DNA of 64,000 nucleotides from Chrysemys picta bellii (taxonomy: Eukaryota; Chordata; Testudines; Emydidae): assembly GCF_011386835.1 (NCBI RefSeq), contig NC_088805.1, positions 20,208,836-20,272,835 on the forward strand, given 5' to 3'. Of this stretch, positions 1-12,193 are shown in pieces. The translations under genes were made by a program, and so were the position numbers. Under the pieces are notes generated by a model that saw nothing but the letters and a program-made list of their open reading frames with translations, was not told the DNA's origin and ran no database searches. Position 1 is the stretch's first letter. Each line of letters starts with the position of its first letter.

Positions 1-1064
1 GCATATGCAGCATTGCAATGCAACATCAGCACTAAAATCATGATAAAATTCTTTAGGGTGCCCAACTACACGGAGACAAGCAGCTGGTAATTTAGCCTGG
101 TCTTCAGACATGAGCTTCAGAGGGTCTGTTGGAGTTAATAGGAAACAAAGTTGATTGCCAATCAAAGGTTGAGTGACAGTTAATTTGTCTGTTCTAATCA
201 ACTATCAGATGCCAATTAAGAGGGTTTCCTATAGTTGCTAATTAAGGAGCACTGAGGGATGGATTAGCCTTTTACCAATGACTGTCAGTATGATTGTGTT
301 TGTTGTATTACTCCAGGATGTACCTTAGGGAATCAACCAGTTTCCCACTGATTAATTTTAACACATTCAGGTGATAAGCACGTGAGTTCTTTGTGTTGCT
401 TTTTGAAATAGATTATAAACAAACCATTTATTGACCAATTAAGCAATAGCTGCTTATGGCTTACCTACATGGGGAAACTGATGGGAAGTTCCTCGTGATT
501 TCCTGTAAAAGTTATTTTATTCTAGAATAATTAGTGCTTCCAAAGGAGTATTCATTAAGGAACAGAATTCTCTTCTTGTTCCAGAATAGTGTACGTGAGG
601 GGAGCTACTTTTGGTCAATTCCCCTGTATAGACAAGCCCTTAGCCACCCAATTCCACAGACCCTTAGTGATGTGAACAATCTCATAGAACTACTCACTGG
701 GTAATGTTACTAATTTACATACATTTTCAAGATGAGTGGCCATCGTGTTTAAAATTCAATATTCCCCTTTTTACCATTGGTGCATAGGCTGAGGAGAACC
801 AAACTAGTGATTGCAAGCTATAGTCCTTACATGCCCTCTGTTAGATTATTGATACTGGAAGGGCACAGTGGGCACCATTACAAACATCTGTCCCCTATAG
901 AATATCATGGAGAAAATTGGGGGCGGGGGAGGGGGACTGTCACTTACTTACTTACTTCTCATAAGTGACACGGTATAGTCTGATCCTGCAAGATTATAAG
1001 CACCCTGAGCTCTCATAGAGGCCAACAGTGCTCGGCATCTCACAGCATTGGACTTACTCTTAGG
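1..1064. other. No gene or clear repeat seen
   Basis: This stretch is AT-rich, apparently single-copy sequence. The open frames in it are short and do not resemble known proteins. I see no repeat family that I can name. Confidence 0.5.
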
Positions 1065-1260
1065 AGCTGTGGCTGAGATTTCCAAAAGCTACTAGGGGAT
1101 TTAGGCATAGAAGTGCTATCTGTTACATGGAGAATTGTGGATGGGATTTTCAAATGCTCCTAAATGACTTGGAAGCACAAATTCCATTGACTTTCAATTG
1201 GACTTGTGTTCCTAAATCACGGAGGTACTTTGTCACACTGGGTGGGGTTTTCAAATCTCC
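1065..1260. repeat. Ancient palindromic repeat, degraded
   Basis: The two halves are loosely inverted around the motif CCATTGACTTTCAATTGG near 1183-1200. Flanking phrases of the GATTTTCAAA type occur on both sides. From memory this layout matches an old foldback repeat common in turtle, crocodile and bird genomes. A related degraded copy lies near 42735-42850. The edges are approximate. Confidence 0.45.
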
Positions 1261-1675
1261 TGACTAGCTCTTAAAATCTCAACCTGTAAAAATACTTGTG
1301 CATATCTGTTACAAGCCATATTTCACAGATCCGTATCACGTGCTCTAGTAAAATACATGTCCGATGACATAAGTGTAACAGTTGGCTTATTTGCTTGCAA
1401 TCAGGAAATGTGTTGTTTAGTCATATCAATACAATAATATAGGTGGTCAGAATAGCGATGGTCTATCACTACGGTAGCCTAAGCATTTCCATTACTGCAA
1501 GTCATTTTCTGTTGTTTGAGAGTTTTACCTTCTTAGATGAAAAAGTTAGTCAGGGAGCTGTGTGTGTGTGTGAAAGTTTAACCAAAAATGATTGAGCTAT
1601 TTTCAAGCACAAAAGGAGTGTGAGAGGTGGGAGAATCAAGATTTTTCTAATGAGGAAAAAAAATGTACAACCTTA

Positions 1676-1678
<3 letters not shown>

Positions 1679-1706
<28 letters not shown>
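1679..1706. repeat. (AT)n microsatellite
   Basis: About fourteen uninterrupted AT dinucleotides, followed by a short T-rich run. Confidence 0.95.
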
Positions 1707-1709
<3 letters not shown>

Positions 1710-2754
1710 AATAGAACTGCTCTATTGCCTCAGATGAAAAATTGAAATTGTTCAGGAAAATAGCAGATAGGTCACAGATGTGTTTTTCATTGCTCCAGTG
1801 AAATTTATCACCTGAACTGTTCTCTTTATAGAGTATGACCAGCTATCACATTGAATAAGGGCTAAATTGCAGGACACTCGTTCACATTTTGCAGCGAGTA
1901 GTTTCTATTCAGCAGTACATTTAGAAGCACATGCTGTCTCATGTAAAATAATGCAACACATCTGTCAATAGAACATCATTAGATTGTTACTGAAGCCAGA
2001 AGTGCAATTCATGATTCAATGTGTAGCATAATCATCACCAGCTGCTATTGACAATCCAGGACAAAAAAAACAATCGCTGTGCATGAAAACTTCTAAAAGA
2101 GAAGGGAAATCAAACATCTGGAGAGACGCAGTCTCTTAAGGAAGTAGCTGAGGATTAAACATGCATGAATTTCCAGTCGTATAGAGCCAAATCAATGAGA
2201 ATTATTCAGAATGCGGTATTAGAGATTTCTTTAAAACATTGCCATCAGCAAATCATCAGAAGCCAGCTCCTGTTTTATTAACAGTGAGGTGTTAGCTTCC
2301 AAGGAGTGCTCGGCAGCATCGTAATAAAAAAATAAATTTTTAATGCCTTTTTTTTTTTTAAATGGCTCTCCGCTTGTCTGTGTAGAACACTGCCGCACCT
2401 GCCTCAAATTCAGTTTTAAACACTTAGTTGGGAGTAGGGACTTGAGTGAAGGAGAAGTTAGGCACAGAGTAGAGTTCTCAGAGTCTCTCTGCCCGTGCTA
2501 ATCTACTGGTGTAAAGAAGTGGAGTGAAACCAACTCAGGTCTCTTGTCTTTTCACTTCCCCTCCCACCCCCATCCCCAAAATGATTGATAGAAGACAAGA
2601 GTTAATAGGGAGCCACAAAATCTTTTCAGTCAGTAAAGATAAGGAACATGTCCTTTTGTAGCTTGTCTTTGCTACCAGCGGGTAACCCCAATCATCTCAG
2701 AGTCTTGTTTAAGGGAAACATAAGTGCACACAACATGCTTCTAACTGTCTTAGG
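1707..2754. other. Non-repetitive AT-rich sequence
   Basis: No gene or recognised repeat. The part from about 1900 to 2330 has a mixed, non-degenerate texture without repeat motifs, so it could be a conserved non-coding element. This cannot be tested without an alignment. A T-run at about 2347-2360 is the only simple sequence. Confidence 0.4.
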
Positions 2755-2880
2755 GATTTACCACCACAGAGCTGAGCACCTCACAATCTTGAATGCATTT
2801 ATCCTCACAACACTCTCTGAGGTAGGGCAGTGCTATGAGCACCATTTTATAGAGGGGGGAGCTGAGGTGCAGAGTGGCTG
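2755..2880 (-). mobile_element. MIR-like core-SINE fragment
   Basis: Read on the minus strand, this has the usual MIR-type order of a CTCAGC stretch, a short purine-rich part and a tail with CTCACAA-type words. On the plus strand the phrase CACCATTTTATAGAGGGGGG resembles the inverted 'cccattttacagatgggg' of MIR elements. Family placement is from memory. Copies at 37690, 38245, 48040 and 58060 look related. Confidence 0.5.
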
Positions 2881-3283
2881 AGGCCCAGATTCCTGAAGGT
2901 ATTTCAGTGTTGCTCTGTTTGGTGCTGGAAGGCCCCAGGGTTGAGCATCACACCGCCTAACTTCTGGGTGCCTAGGAAATCACAGGAACAACACTCTGAT
3001 CCACAAAGCTTGAGTGAGGCGCCTAGGCTTCCTACCCAATGACGAGGGGAGAGGCTCCTTAGAATGCCATCCACAGTAGGCAGGAAGCCCCTGGAAGATG
3101 CTGACTAGGGAGGTGTACTAAGCTCTGCCTTTCTCCTGGAGTTTGGCCACCCTAAAGTCCCAGCTGCAATGAGGCATCTTTCTCTGCTTAGTTCCCATTG
3201 ATGGATTGCTATCCCCTGAAGCCAGGCACTGTCTTGTGGGAAAAAGAGGAAGAGAAGGTGGTGGTGGTGATGCCCATCATCTA

Positions 3284-3652
3284 ACTTTTAGCCCCATGGT
3301 TAGAGAACTCACCTGGGATGTGAGAGACGCATAGGGTGACCCGATATTTGGGGCTTAGTGTTATATAGGTGCCTATTGCCCCCTCACCCCCGTCCCGCTT
3401 TTTCATACTTGCTGTCTGGTCATCCCAGAGACGCACCCTCTCAGCCAGCAGGCAGGGGGAAAGGATTTGAATGGGCGTCGCCTACATTTCAGGACAGCAC
3501 TGTAACCACTGAACTATGGGATATTCTGAGGTGGGGCTTCTTCAGTCTCCTGTTGAAGCTGTTCTGCTACAGGTAAATAATGAGTGATCAGAGCAGAGGA
3601 ACTGGACCCGGGATCTCCCACATGGGTACCCTCACCGCTGGACTACAGAGTC
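3284..3652 (+). mobile_element. Foldback tRNA-derived SINE, interrupted by a hAT element
   Basis: The left end carries a tRNA-like A box (TAGCCCCATGGTTAGAG). The right end, read on the minus strand, carries a second tRNA-like head with A-box and B-box-like words (AGTCCAGCGGTGAGG and GGGTCCAGTTC). Two convergent tRNA-like heads make this a foldback SINE. A similar one lies at 41745-41910. The left head is interrupted at 3332 by a small DNA transposon whose duplicated target is SINE sequence. Confidence 0.5.
3332..3427. mobile_element. hAT-type MITE, TAGGGTGACC family, short copy
   Basis: The termini are TAGGGTGACC and TCTGGTCATCCCA, inverted relatives of each other. A perfect 8-bp duplication, GAGACGCA, lies at 3324-3331 and 3428-3435. 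An 8-bp duplication is the hallmark of hAT-superfamily transposition. At 96 bp this copy lacks part of the interior present in the 22257 copy. It sits inside the SINE at 3284-3652. Confidence 0.85.
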
Positions 3653-3993
3653 TTTCTCCCTGCCTGTGCCCAATGACCATCCCACTGTGGATAAATACTT
3701 AAATAGTCATTGTGCCAGAAAGAGAACGGGAGTTTTACCATGACTGACTCATCTTTCTACATGTTCTGAGTCATCCTTTTCCCCTTCCATTTCCATTGCC
3801 AACCCCCAGGACTTTTCATAAGTCTGTGTCTCTCCATTATGTAGTCCACGTTTTGCCCCTCCTCCACACTTGGCAGGAGATAATCACATTCAATGTTCCC
3901 TAGGCTGCCACAATTCAGGATTTTTCTGAAATGAAACCCCTAATGGCAGTGAACACCGGCCTATGCATTCCTAGTGGATTCTTCAACTCTTTG
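3653..3993. other. No feature seen
   Basis: Plain sequence with short C/T-rich patches. I see no frame, RNA gene or repeat that I can support. Confidence 0.4.
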
Positions 3994-4289
3994 AGAGTAT
4001 GTCTACATGGCAAGCAGGATCCCATAGCAGCGAATCTCAGAGGCTGGGTCTATAGACTCAGGTTCACAGGGCTCACTCTATGGCACTAAAAATAGCTGTG
4101 TAAATGGCTGGGCTCGAGCTCGAGGTCGTGCGCTGAAGCCCACCCCCTTTCCTAGGCTTCAGAGCCCGATTCCAAATGTCTACACCGCTATTTTTAGTGC
4201 TATAGCATGAGCCCCGTGAGCCCGAGTCTATCAACCCAGCCTCTGAGATTTGCTGCTGCAGGATCATGCTGATGTGTTAGGTGTATCCC
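3994..4289. mobile_element. Foldback MITE with about 115-bp inverted arms
   Basis: The left arm begins near GAGAGTATGTCTACATGG. The right arm mirrors it and ends near GTGTTAGGTGTATCCC. Arms of about 115 bp match well through CTCAGAGGCTGGGT and CACTAAAAATAGC, which occur in opposite orientations. The GTATGTCTACA ends mark a non-autonomous DNA element group abundant in turtles (from memory). Other group members here are 45465-45727 and 46487-46816. No duplication was confirmed, so the superfamily is left open. Confidence 0.75.
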
Positions 4290-4479
4290 GAGTGGCTTAA
4301 CAATGCATCTGGGAGATTAAACAATTCCTTGAACTGCACTGTCCACTGTGCCTCATTGCCTAACTTAACCCCCTCCTCCCCAAGATCATTGAGTTTTGCA
4401 GCTTCCGGTTTGTATTTTAGGGCAGCCTAAAAGAAAATCCTCCGTGTAATCAATTACAGTCCCCTCCTTTTTTCTTCTT

Positions 4480-4830
4480 TCTTTACCTTACATCGCGTCT
4501 GGAGAGACCTTACGACTGTCTGAACCCCGTGATGGTCATAGACTGGAGCATTATTACTTAGACAAGGAACGTAACTAATTTACTGCAAAGGCAAGTTCAG
4601 AGGGAAGCTTTAAAATAAGTATCCGAACTCACGGCCCTTTCATCTCCCGGCTTGTTGTTTAGTACCAAGCAAGATCAGAGTGGCATTTCAGAAAGATGGA
4701 TAGCAAACCCACCCAAAATGACAGCAGTCCAGCCCATTGCATGGCACGCTATTGAGTGGCGCCTAGGCACTGCACCCTCGTTCAGAAAACAGCGCTCTTC
4801 TTGCTGAGCCGTACTGACTTCCTCGCATCG
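4480..4830 (+). promoter_or_regulatory. Candidate promoter, CpG-enriched non-repeat sequence
   Basis: Unlike the surrounding AT-rich DNA, this stretch keeps many CpG sites (for example CATCGCGTC, GGCGCC, ACCCTCG, CAGCGC) and shows no repeat signature. Retained CpGs suggest an unmethylated germline region. It lies just upstream of a TATA-like box and a candidate exon. This is inference only. Observed/expected CpG and a conservation track would decide. Confidence 0.3.
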
Positions 4831-4960
4831 CGCTATAAACTACATTTGACTTGAGTAGTGACCCAGAAACGGACCGAAATGAATGAAGAGACTAGCAATG
4901 GAATGTGTGGGTTTGAGAAGCAAAAGCCTCTTTCGCATTGTAAAGCGAGTCTCATGGAAG
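4831..4960 (+). other. Candidate first exon with consensus splice donor
   Basis: A TATAAA lies at 4834-4839. Two ATGs follow at 4879 and 4883. A textbook donor, AAG|GTAAGT, ends the exon at 4960. From 4879 the frame reads 27 codons plus one base (phase 1), beginning MNEETSNGMCGFEK. From 4883 it reads 26 codons in phase 0, beginning MKRLAMECVGLRSK. Neither peptide is one I recognise. The ATG at 4879 has G at -3. The CpG-rich context supports a promoter-proximal exon, possibly of a non-coding RNA. The reading frame is not established. Confidence 0.3.
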
Positions 4961-6225
4961 GTAAGTTTCCCCAAATGCTGCTATCACTTAAACTGTCGGC
5001 CCGTTTCTGGCTGTTGGCATGTACAGGCGCATGCCACAAGCGCACAGCCAGCGGTAGGAATGTGGGGTGAAGTTAGCCTGCCTGATTCTGGCCCTTTTAG
5101 AGCACCATAGAGATGCCATTGCACAGGCTGTCCCAGCAAGAGCCACCCAGCACCTAATGAGGCATGGCCTAGGAGTCTGGAGGGCTCTGCACATGCTCCC
5201 TGACATAGCAACGTCTGAGCTGCTCCGATTACCCTTACCCCTAGTAACAGCATGGGGCAGCCGTGCCCTGTTCTTTGATAGAAGACAGTAGTAAACTGAG
5301 GCTGCCTTTGCAGTGTGTATATTTGCCATGTGGGAGCTTGGGAGGTGGTACTTTCTTCGTACTTGATAGAATTTGGTGAGATAACTTTACCTTTCCAGGC
5401 AAGCCTCGGGAAATGAATTGGAGCAGGTGATGCTGTGAGTCACGCAGCAGAGGGAATCCCAGTTGAACTTTGCCTTTGATAGTGTAGTCTCCTTCACACA
5501 CGTTCTTACCTTGGGACATTACAGACTTAACCCACAGCTATCATGCCTCGGGGTCTGACACTTTCAGTGGTGCTGAGGGTCTATAGCTTCCGCTGTCTTC
5601 ATTTGGAGTCATGGGCGATCAGCACCTCTGACTATCAGCCTGTTCTGTATTTAGGTGCTTAACTTTAGACACACAAGTTTGAAAACATGGGCCTGGTTAG
5701 GTTATGTCAATCCTATGACTGCACCTCCACCCAAAGATACTCTAACCAACAAACTGATACTTGTCCTCACAGCATCCTTAACCAGATATGAGTCAGATTC
5801 TGCTCCCATTTAAGCCAATGGAAAATTTTCCTTTGACTTTAGTGGGAGCAGGATTTGGACCCATTGTATGCACTTGTATTGGAAGAGAGTTCCTCTTCCA
5901 TCTAGGCATTTAGGACCTGACTCAAACATCAATGGAAGGATCCTGAAATGCCCTTATACCTTGTTTGTCAATGTTATCTGAGGGCCTACTGCAGACTTAG
6001 TTCCCAGATTTAATCCCGTGCTGGAATCTTCCCTTGTTCTGATCACTTTTTAGAGAAATCAAAACCTATAGCAATAGACAATAATGAGAAATGTATCTGT
6101 AAACATACAAAGATTGAAAGAAATCTCTTTAATCTTATTATTAATGCAAAATTGAATAGTGGGCTTTCATATAAAAATAAAGATACTTTACACTGATCTA
6201 GCCCCTTAATTCTCCTCTTACCTCT
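4961..6225. other. Mostly unannotated; one palindromic repeat remnant
   Basis: CpG density stays moderate to about 5260, then falls. A degraded palindrome at about 5795-5870 (CTGCTCCCATTTAAGCCAATGG against TTTAGTGGGAGCAGGA) is an old foldback repeat of the type also seen near 25495, 27305 and 59815. No frame here resembles a known protein. Confidence 0.4.
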
Positions 6226-6389
6226 GGTACTTTCTGTCACTTGTGTTCTTTGTTTTGTCTGTCTAACCTACTTCTCTCACTCAGTTTTCCTTTATCCTTT
6301 CCTCTAGTCACTTCTTTTACTTTCTTTTTTCTGCAGCTCAGTGTTTTGTATTTCATTCTCTTTTTTCCATCCTCATTCATGTAATATTA

Positions 6390-6428
<39 letters not shown>

Positions 6429-6480
6429 AGGTCTGAGTTTACTTCATTTTCTCTGCATCTGTTATGCTTTTCTTCTTCTG
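6226..6480. repeat. Pyrimidine-rich tract with (TC)n at 6394-6424
   Basis: About 250 bp is dominated by C and T on the plus strand and contains a pure 31-bp TC run. Tracts of this kind can form triplex DNA, but nothing here shows a function. Confidence 0.8.
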
Positions 6481-7544
6481 TATTTCTGTTTCTGGATCAC
6501 TGGCCACTGCAGTGCTGCCTATTACAGAAGGCCAGGGAATTTACTTCTATACTTTCTGCAGGATTATCTAGCTGATGACAAATACAGCCCCATGATATTA
6601 TCCAAAGCATTTAGACTGTACTGAGGAGAAAATAGATTCTTTTGAAGTAGGTATGCAGTCCCAACATGTCAGCTAATAAATAAGCTAGAAAGAAACCAAA
6701 TTCAACTGGCAACTATTTTGTGCTTTGTTAGTAGTAGTACAACTATCCTTTTATTCTTGCCTAGGAAAGAAAAAGTTAATTCAAAGAGTCATTTTTGACA
6801 TCTCTATCTGTATTAATGAGTGGCTGTGAAGGAGGCATTAGCGAGGAAAGAACATACTAATTTGTTCATTAGAATAGCGAGCATTGGGTCTAGGCTGCAG
6901 GATGATGGTCTGGTGCTTACTTTGCATGCAAGTGACACCTACTGACTGAGAGCATTTTTGAACTTTCTTTTTCTCCTGAAAAATAAAAATGATGAGTGTT
7001 CGGATAGGATCAGGAAGGAGGATGAGACTAAGGAGTGGCAAAAAGGAGGCTTTGAGTGCAAGTCAATCCAAATTTGTGTGTGTGTGTGTGTCTATACTGA
7101 CAATGGTCAATTGACAAGAGCTGACAAAAGCTTATCCAAACCTAAATTCCCTTTCCTGCAAGGTGCTGAGTACCTCATGAATGGTGGTGAGCACCTTTAC
7201 TTGCTATTAGAGCACTGGGTGAACACCTAAAAGTTGACATAATAAATGATCTGAGGAAGGCAGTCACTATCAGGTCCAAGGATGGGCATTCTGTCTATTA
7301 AAGCTTGTTTTGTGAATAAAACATAAACTCACCGGTAGAGTGATAAATGCTGCAGTATTTGTAATGATGATGGGTACCACATTTGACGCATGTTCTCAAA
7401 CCTACATTATTAGTAGTAAATACTTGTATCATAAGAACACCTATAAGTGCCTGCCAAAAATAGCCTATGATGATCTAAATGGCCAAGAAAGGCAGAGGGC
7501 CTGATCCAACACCTATTTAAGACAATAAGAATCTTTTCATAAAC
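6481..7544. other. No gene seen; (TG)n at 7075-7091
   Basis: AT-rich sequence with a short TG microsatellite. The open frames are chance-sized and unlike known proteins. Confidence 0.45.
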
Positions 7545-7690
7545 CTCAATGAACATTGAATCAGAACCAGAGAAATTAAGTGACTAGTCCAAGTTCCCAT
7601 CAGAAGTCTGTGCCAGAACCAAGAATTGAACTTGGATCCCGTGAGTGCTAGTCCAGCCTTGACTACAAAACCATCCTGCCTCCCCCTATT
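7545..7690 (-). mobile_element. MIR-like core-SINE fragment
   Basis: Plus-strand words such as AGAAATTAAGTGACTAGTCC, GTGCCAGAACC and GAACTTGGATCCCGTGAG follow the order of an inverted MIR-type element, where 'cttgcccaaggtcac' leads to 'gaacccaggtctc'. Copies at 38245 and 58060 have the same order. The sequence is diverged, so the insertion is old. Confidence 0.55.
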
Positions 7691-10600
7691 GACAGACTGT
7701 GCGCCAAATTAGGGGTATGATTTCAGTACCACTTTAAGTCAGTCTAGTGGCTTCATGGAAATCATCTGAGTTCGCTGTATAAAATGTAGATTCATAAGTC
7801 ACTTCCTGGATCCTTGAAGATCCTGTAGCCCCAAAGGTGTGACACTCTCTGGGGGTTCTTTTCTTTGTCCCTTAGTTTTTCTTTGCTTTCCATAGTGGAG
7901 TAAAAGTGGCATCTTGAGCAAATGCGGTGCTCAAATTTGGAAGTTAATATTTACAACTGTAACATTTTAAAACCAACAGACAACATAAAAAACGTGTTGC
8001 TATGGTGATGTGATTACGGCATTTGTTTATTGCATTTGGATTTTACATTACCAATACAACATATGGGCCAAAACAGAAACATTACAGTTCTTCCTGGGGA
8101 GCTCAGCAAGCCCTTCCTTCGAACGAGACATGACGGACTGGCAGTATGTTTCTTTCCAGTATCCAATCAAAGCAAAGAGTGGGGGACATTCTCTGGCTTG
8201 TGTTATGTGGGAGGTCAGACTAGATTATCCTAGCGGGCCCAACTCTCACTTGCCAGAAGTGTCATGTATAATAAGAGATTGAATCAGGAGTGGGGCCAGG
8301 TGGTGATCATCAAGTGTAGGACCCAAACCTCCAGGTTTCTAGTCTTAGTTTTCCTATTGACTTGCTGTGTGCCTGCAGATAAAAGAATAACTCGCTATTT
8401 AGGAAAGTACTTAAGCACATGCTTACATCCATATGACTTCAGCATGTGCTGTGTTTTAAGTCTGTGTTTCAGAGCTTTCCTGAAACAAGATGTCTATGCT
8501 TCCATTTGCCCATTTCTGGAATGGCTAAATAGCTACCTGCCTCATCTTAAAGTTCATAAATTCCATTCGACTTGAAGTCCGGATTCTAATGAGCCATCCT
8601 GCATACGGTTAAAGTGATAGGCTGTAAAAACAAACAGAAATCCTTTTTGTCAATGCATTCTCTTCTACAGAGAAGAAAGGACCAAAGAAACGACTTCAGT
8701 TATTACTGGAGGAGAAGAGCAATTCATTGTACTTTAGGATTCAGATAGAAAGAGGGTGAATTTTGGATGGCAAGGAAAGTTTTTCATGTTGGGGCGGCCA
8801 AATCCTTTTGCAGGACATGTATCTAATAGCCCCCCTTCACCTGCATCATGGACACTGCACGTTAAATAGCCTCATGTTTAACAGCTGCACAAAACGGCCT
8901 GTTCTCTGTGACTGAGATCAGTCAAGTTGAAAGGATTATATTCTTTCCATTTGGTTTCCCAAAACTAAATAAGATCTTGTTAAGGTTTCTGCTGTGCATT
9001 AAGAAAAACGCAGAGCAGGAGAAAAAAAGAATGAAGGATTCATTCCTTTGAACTTGTGAAGATAAGACCATGTTTTAATGAGGAATGAGATGGATACTTC
9101 AGAAGGGAACTGCAGTACTGTAAATGGGTTTGAAAAAAGACACTGTAATAGAACACCAGATATTATTACCGGGTACAGTGCATCTGAGACACATCCCAGG
9201 AATCATCAAGGTCACATTTTGTAAACAAATTTTTGCATCTAGATGTGCTGCAATTTGCTACATGCTCAGAACTATAGATGGCAGATTTATAATCCATACA
9301 TGCTAGTTTTTTTTCTCTCATTTCCATATCCCCGAAGAAGGATCTGATTATGTTTAATATTTCAGAGTCACTCATCCAACTAGACAATAGAATAATTCTA
9401 TAACCCAGAATGACAAATCTTTTGATGAGACTGGGCTCTGGTTAAAAATATTTGATAAGCTCCTTTCTCTTTCATTTTATTTCAAAAATATTCTAATTGT
9501 AGTGCAGTTGTCTAATAAAAACCTAGTATTTGCAGATCAGCTCTTTTAATATCTTTCAAACTATCATTATCAGCAAACCAGATATAGAGAGATCTTTATA
9601 CTGTAAGTCTGTGATACATAAAATGAGCGGAGGCTATTCTTTGAATGAGAAAAGACTATGTAACTTCTGATTTAAATACCATAATATATTATCACTCCGT
9701 AAATGCAAGAGAAATTTTGTAGTGTCTCATCCATTTTATAGTCTACTATTGAAACAAAGCAGTAATTAACTGGGAAAAGGGAAAAACTAATAATTTGGGA
9801 GTACGTTATAATGATAAAGCTTAGAGGGCAATAGGTGATTTGATAGGAACAGGATTTAAAAGTGGACTGCCTTGCCTGAGCCTCCTGTGTATTCACATAC
9901 TCACTCTTTGTCCCCGCACTGTAATCGAATCCAGTGCCGTGGGAATGCCATGTGCTTGGACCATCTCCAGTAGTACTAACTTCAGCAGGTAGCTGTTGTA
10001 ATAAGAGAAGTGAGCCCAGGCTAAAAGACCCATCTGAGCTCCAGTTGAGCTCCAGTGGAGCTCAGAATCTGAAGCTGCAACTGGCTCCAAATTTCGCAGA
10101 TAGCCACTAAATGGATGGGAAAATAACCTCCTAGATGCAAATACTCGATGTCCAAGATCCAGATCCACAATTTGCTTCTTGAAACCAAAGTTATATGTTA
10201 TCCACATCTCAGCAGTTTGACTGAGTGTGAGGTGGTGTGAGGTGATCAGTGATCAGAGGCTATCGGGCTCTCAGGTACAGAGTACTTCTGAAAATCAAAA
10301 TGGTGGATGGCTGGAGGCCAAACCAACAAGCTACAATGCTCACAAGAAAATGGGGATTGAAGTATCCAGATTTTCCTAAAATGATTTGGCCCATCTCTGC
10401 TTTAAAGTGCAATGCGATTATGATTCATCTAACTCACAGACCATATTAATGTTATCTAATCAGCCCTGCTTATTCAATTAAGAAGATGTGCTATTTCTCT
10501 TGGTGAATTGACAGGTGGTGCTTCTCAGATATGAATATCAGTCATTTTCCCCCTTCAGTCATGCACTGATTCCCATTTATCAAAATGACAGCCAGCCAGC

Positions 10601-10934
10601 GTGCCTCTCGAAATGTACTAATGAAATTAGCTGGAATCAATACTCCATTCAAAGTAACAAGATTAAGCCTATTGGAAAGTAGGTTTAATTTAATCTTTCT
10701 GACTGAAGATGACACTGTTTCAGAAGGGCCTGATTTCTGACAGAACCTGAGGTTGATCAGCACTGATCAGTGTCCTATACTTGTTGACCAGGTACACTTG
10801 CTATGAAAAATAAAACACTAGGGAAAATAATGCCGACAAATGTCTACAGTAGTGACACCGTTCAACGTTATCATAGATGTTATGACAAGGAGTTAGGAGA
10901 CTTAGTACAAAACCTCATGAGAACTCCAAATTGC
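7691..10934. other. Long quiet stretch
   Basis: About 3.2 kb without a recognisable gene, transposon end or RNA. A short tandem, GAGCTCCAGT, occurs twice near 10037-10058. Several 60-100 codon open frames exist on both strands, but they show no family resemblance and no codon signal that I can defend. Confidence 0.4.
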
Positions 10935-11195
10935 ATCAGATTCTGGGCCAAATTATGCTCATATTTACACCATTGCCAGCCCCCATTGACTGCACTGGTG
11001 CAGAATTTAGGCCAATATTTCTAGGTGGCACTTACATTCCTCTGAAAGAATAATTCATATAGGCCCTAATTCAGCATGGTACTTAAGCATGTGCATAAAT
11101 TTAAGCTCATGAGCAAGCCCACTGACATGAGTGAGACTACACACAGTTTTTAAATTGGCTGTGTGCTTAAATGCCTTCCTGAATTGGGGCCTTAA
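10935..11195. repeat. Ancient palindromic repeats
   Basis: Two adjacent degraded foldbacks. The first (10945-11025) pairs GGGCCAAATTATGCTC with GCAGAATTTAGGCC. The second (11065-11195) pairs CCCTAATTCAGCA with CCTGAATTGGGGCC around CTTAAGCA-type words. These word pairs recur near 29090, 50480, 52270, 54555 and 56820. From memory they are old amniote foldback repeats. Confidence 0.5.
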
Positions 11196-12193
11196 CCCTC
11201 AACCCTCCCCTGTGAATTATTGTACCTATTTTATGGTGGAGAAACTGAGGTCAGCGGCAAAATGAGCACTAGAACGTCTCTACCAAATTGCTCACCAAAC
11301 TGTCATCAATGGCGTGATGTGAGATCTCACACATCTCACCACTGGATCAGTGACTCCATTCAGACAGGGCAGAGATAATATTGCTGGTTTGAAGGCAGCA
11401 GCAGCTGGAAAAATCAATGGGATTTATAGCTACCAGCCTGAGTGAGAGAGTACAACTGCCACTGGTAACGCAGATAGACGTGACTTCCGAATGTTACATT
11501 CTGGGCTGCTCCTTGCATGCGCATACAGGGCAACTGTGCCCATGAGAGAGGTCTTTCCTTTGCACCTGGCAAGAGTGTGTGATCTTTTGTCTTTGGGAAC
11601 GTGGTACAGTTAACCCTGCCATTGTCCCCTCCAGGTTGGATTGCTGTAATGCACCGTGTGTGGGGCTACATGTCAAGGCCACTCAGGAACTGATGCTTGG
11701 TGCTGCTGCTGCTTTCCTAAGGAGCCCTAAATGGCACAGGATCCAGGCCCAAATTCTTAAAGGTATGTAGGTGCCTCAATACCGTCGAGGATCTGGGCCC
11801 TGGTTACTAGATTGACCATCTCTTTCCCTGTGCCGTACCAGCACAGATGAGATCAATAGAGAAGCTCCCTCCTTGTGAGAGGGAGAGCGCTGCTGGCAGA
11901 ATGTTCTGCATAAGGGCTCCTTTGATTTGGAATTCATTCTCCTGCTAGTTCTGCCAATGCCTGGATCTGTTAGCCTGAGGGCCTGCTGCACGGCCTATCT
12001 TTTCTCCAGGGCATTTGGTAAGGATTGACTGAAGGTCTATAAAGTAGAGAAGGTATGATTGATTGATCACAGTCAAAAAAGGGAGTAATTTCTTAGGAAG
12101 GTCTGAGTCAGGATTTCAGCAGCTACAGGATCACGGTAAACAAGAGTCCCGGGTGTGGTGATAGGCAGATTTACAAAGGAGATGTGTGGAGAC
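11196..12193. other. No supported feature
   Basis: Mixed sequence with a short MIR-like phrase at 11230-11255 (TTTTATGGTGGAGAAACTGAGG) that is too small to place. No gene is seen. Confidence 0.35.

Noticed and set aside
5067..5291. Plus-strand frame of about 75 codons with a Leu-rich, leader-like start
   Set aside because: It starts at a non-ATG codon, overlaps several opposite-strand frames, and has no family match that I recognise.
6394..6424. CRISPR-like or regulatory repeat
   Set aside because: It is a simple TC microsatellite. There are no spacers and no direct-repeat array anywhere in the window.
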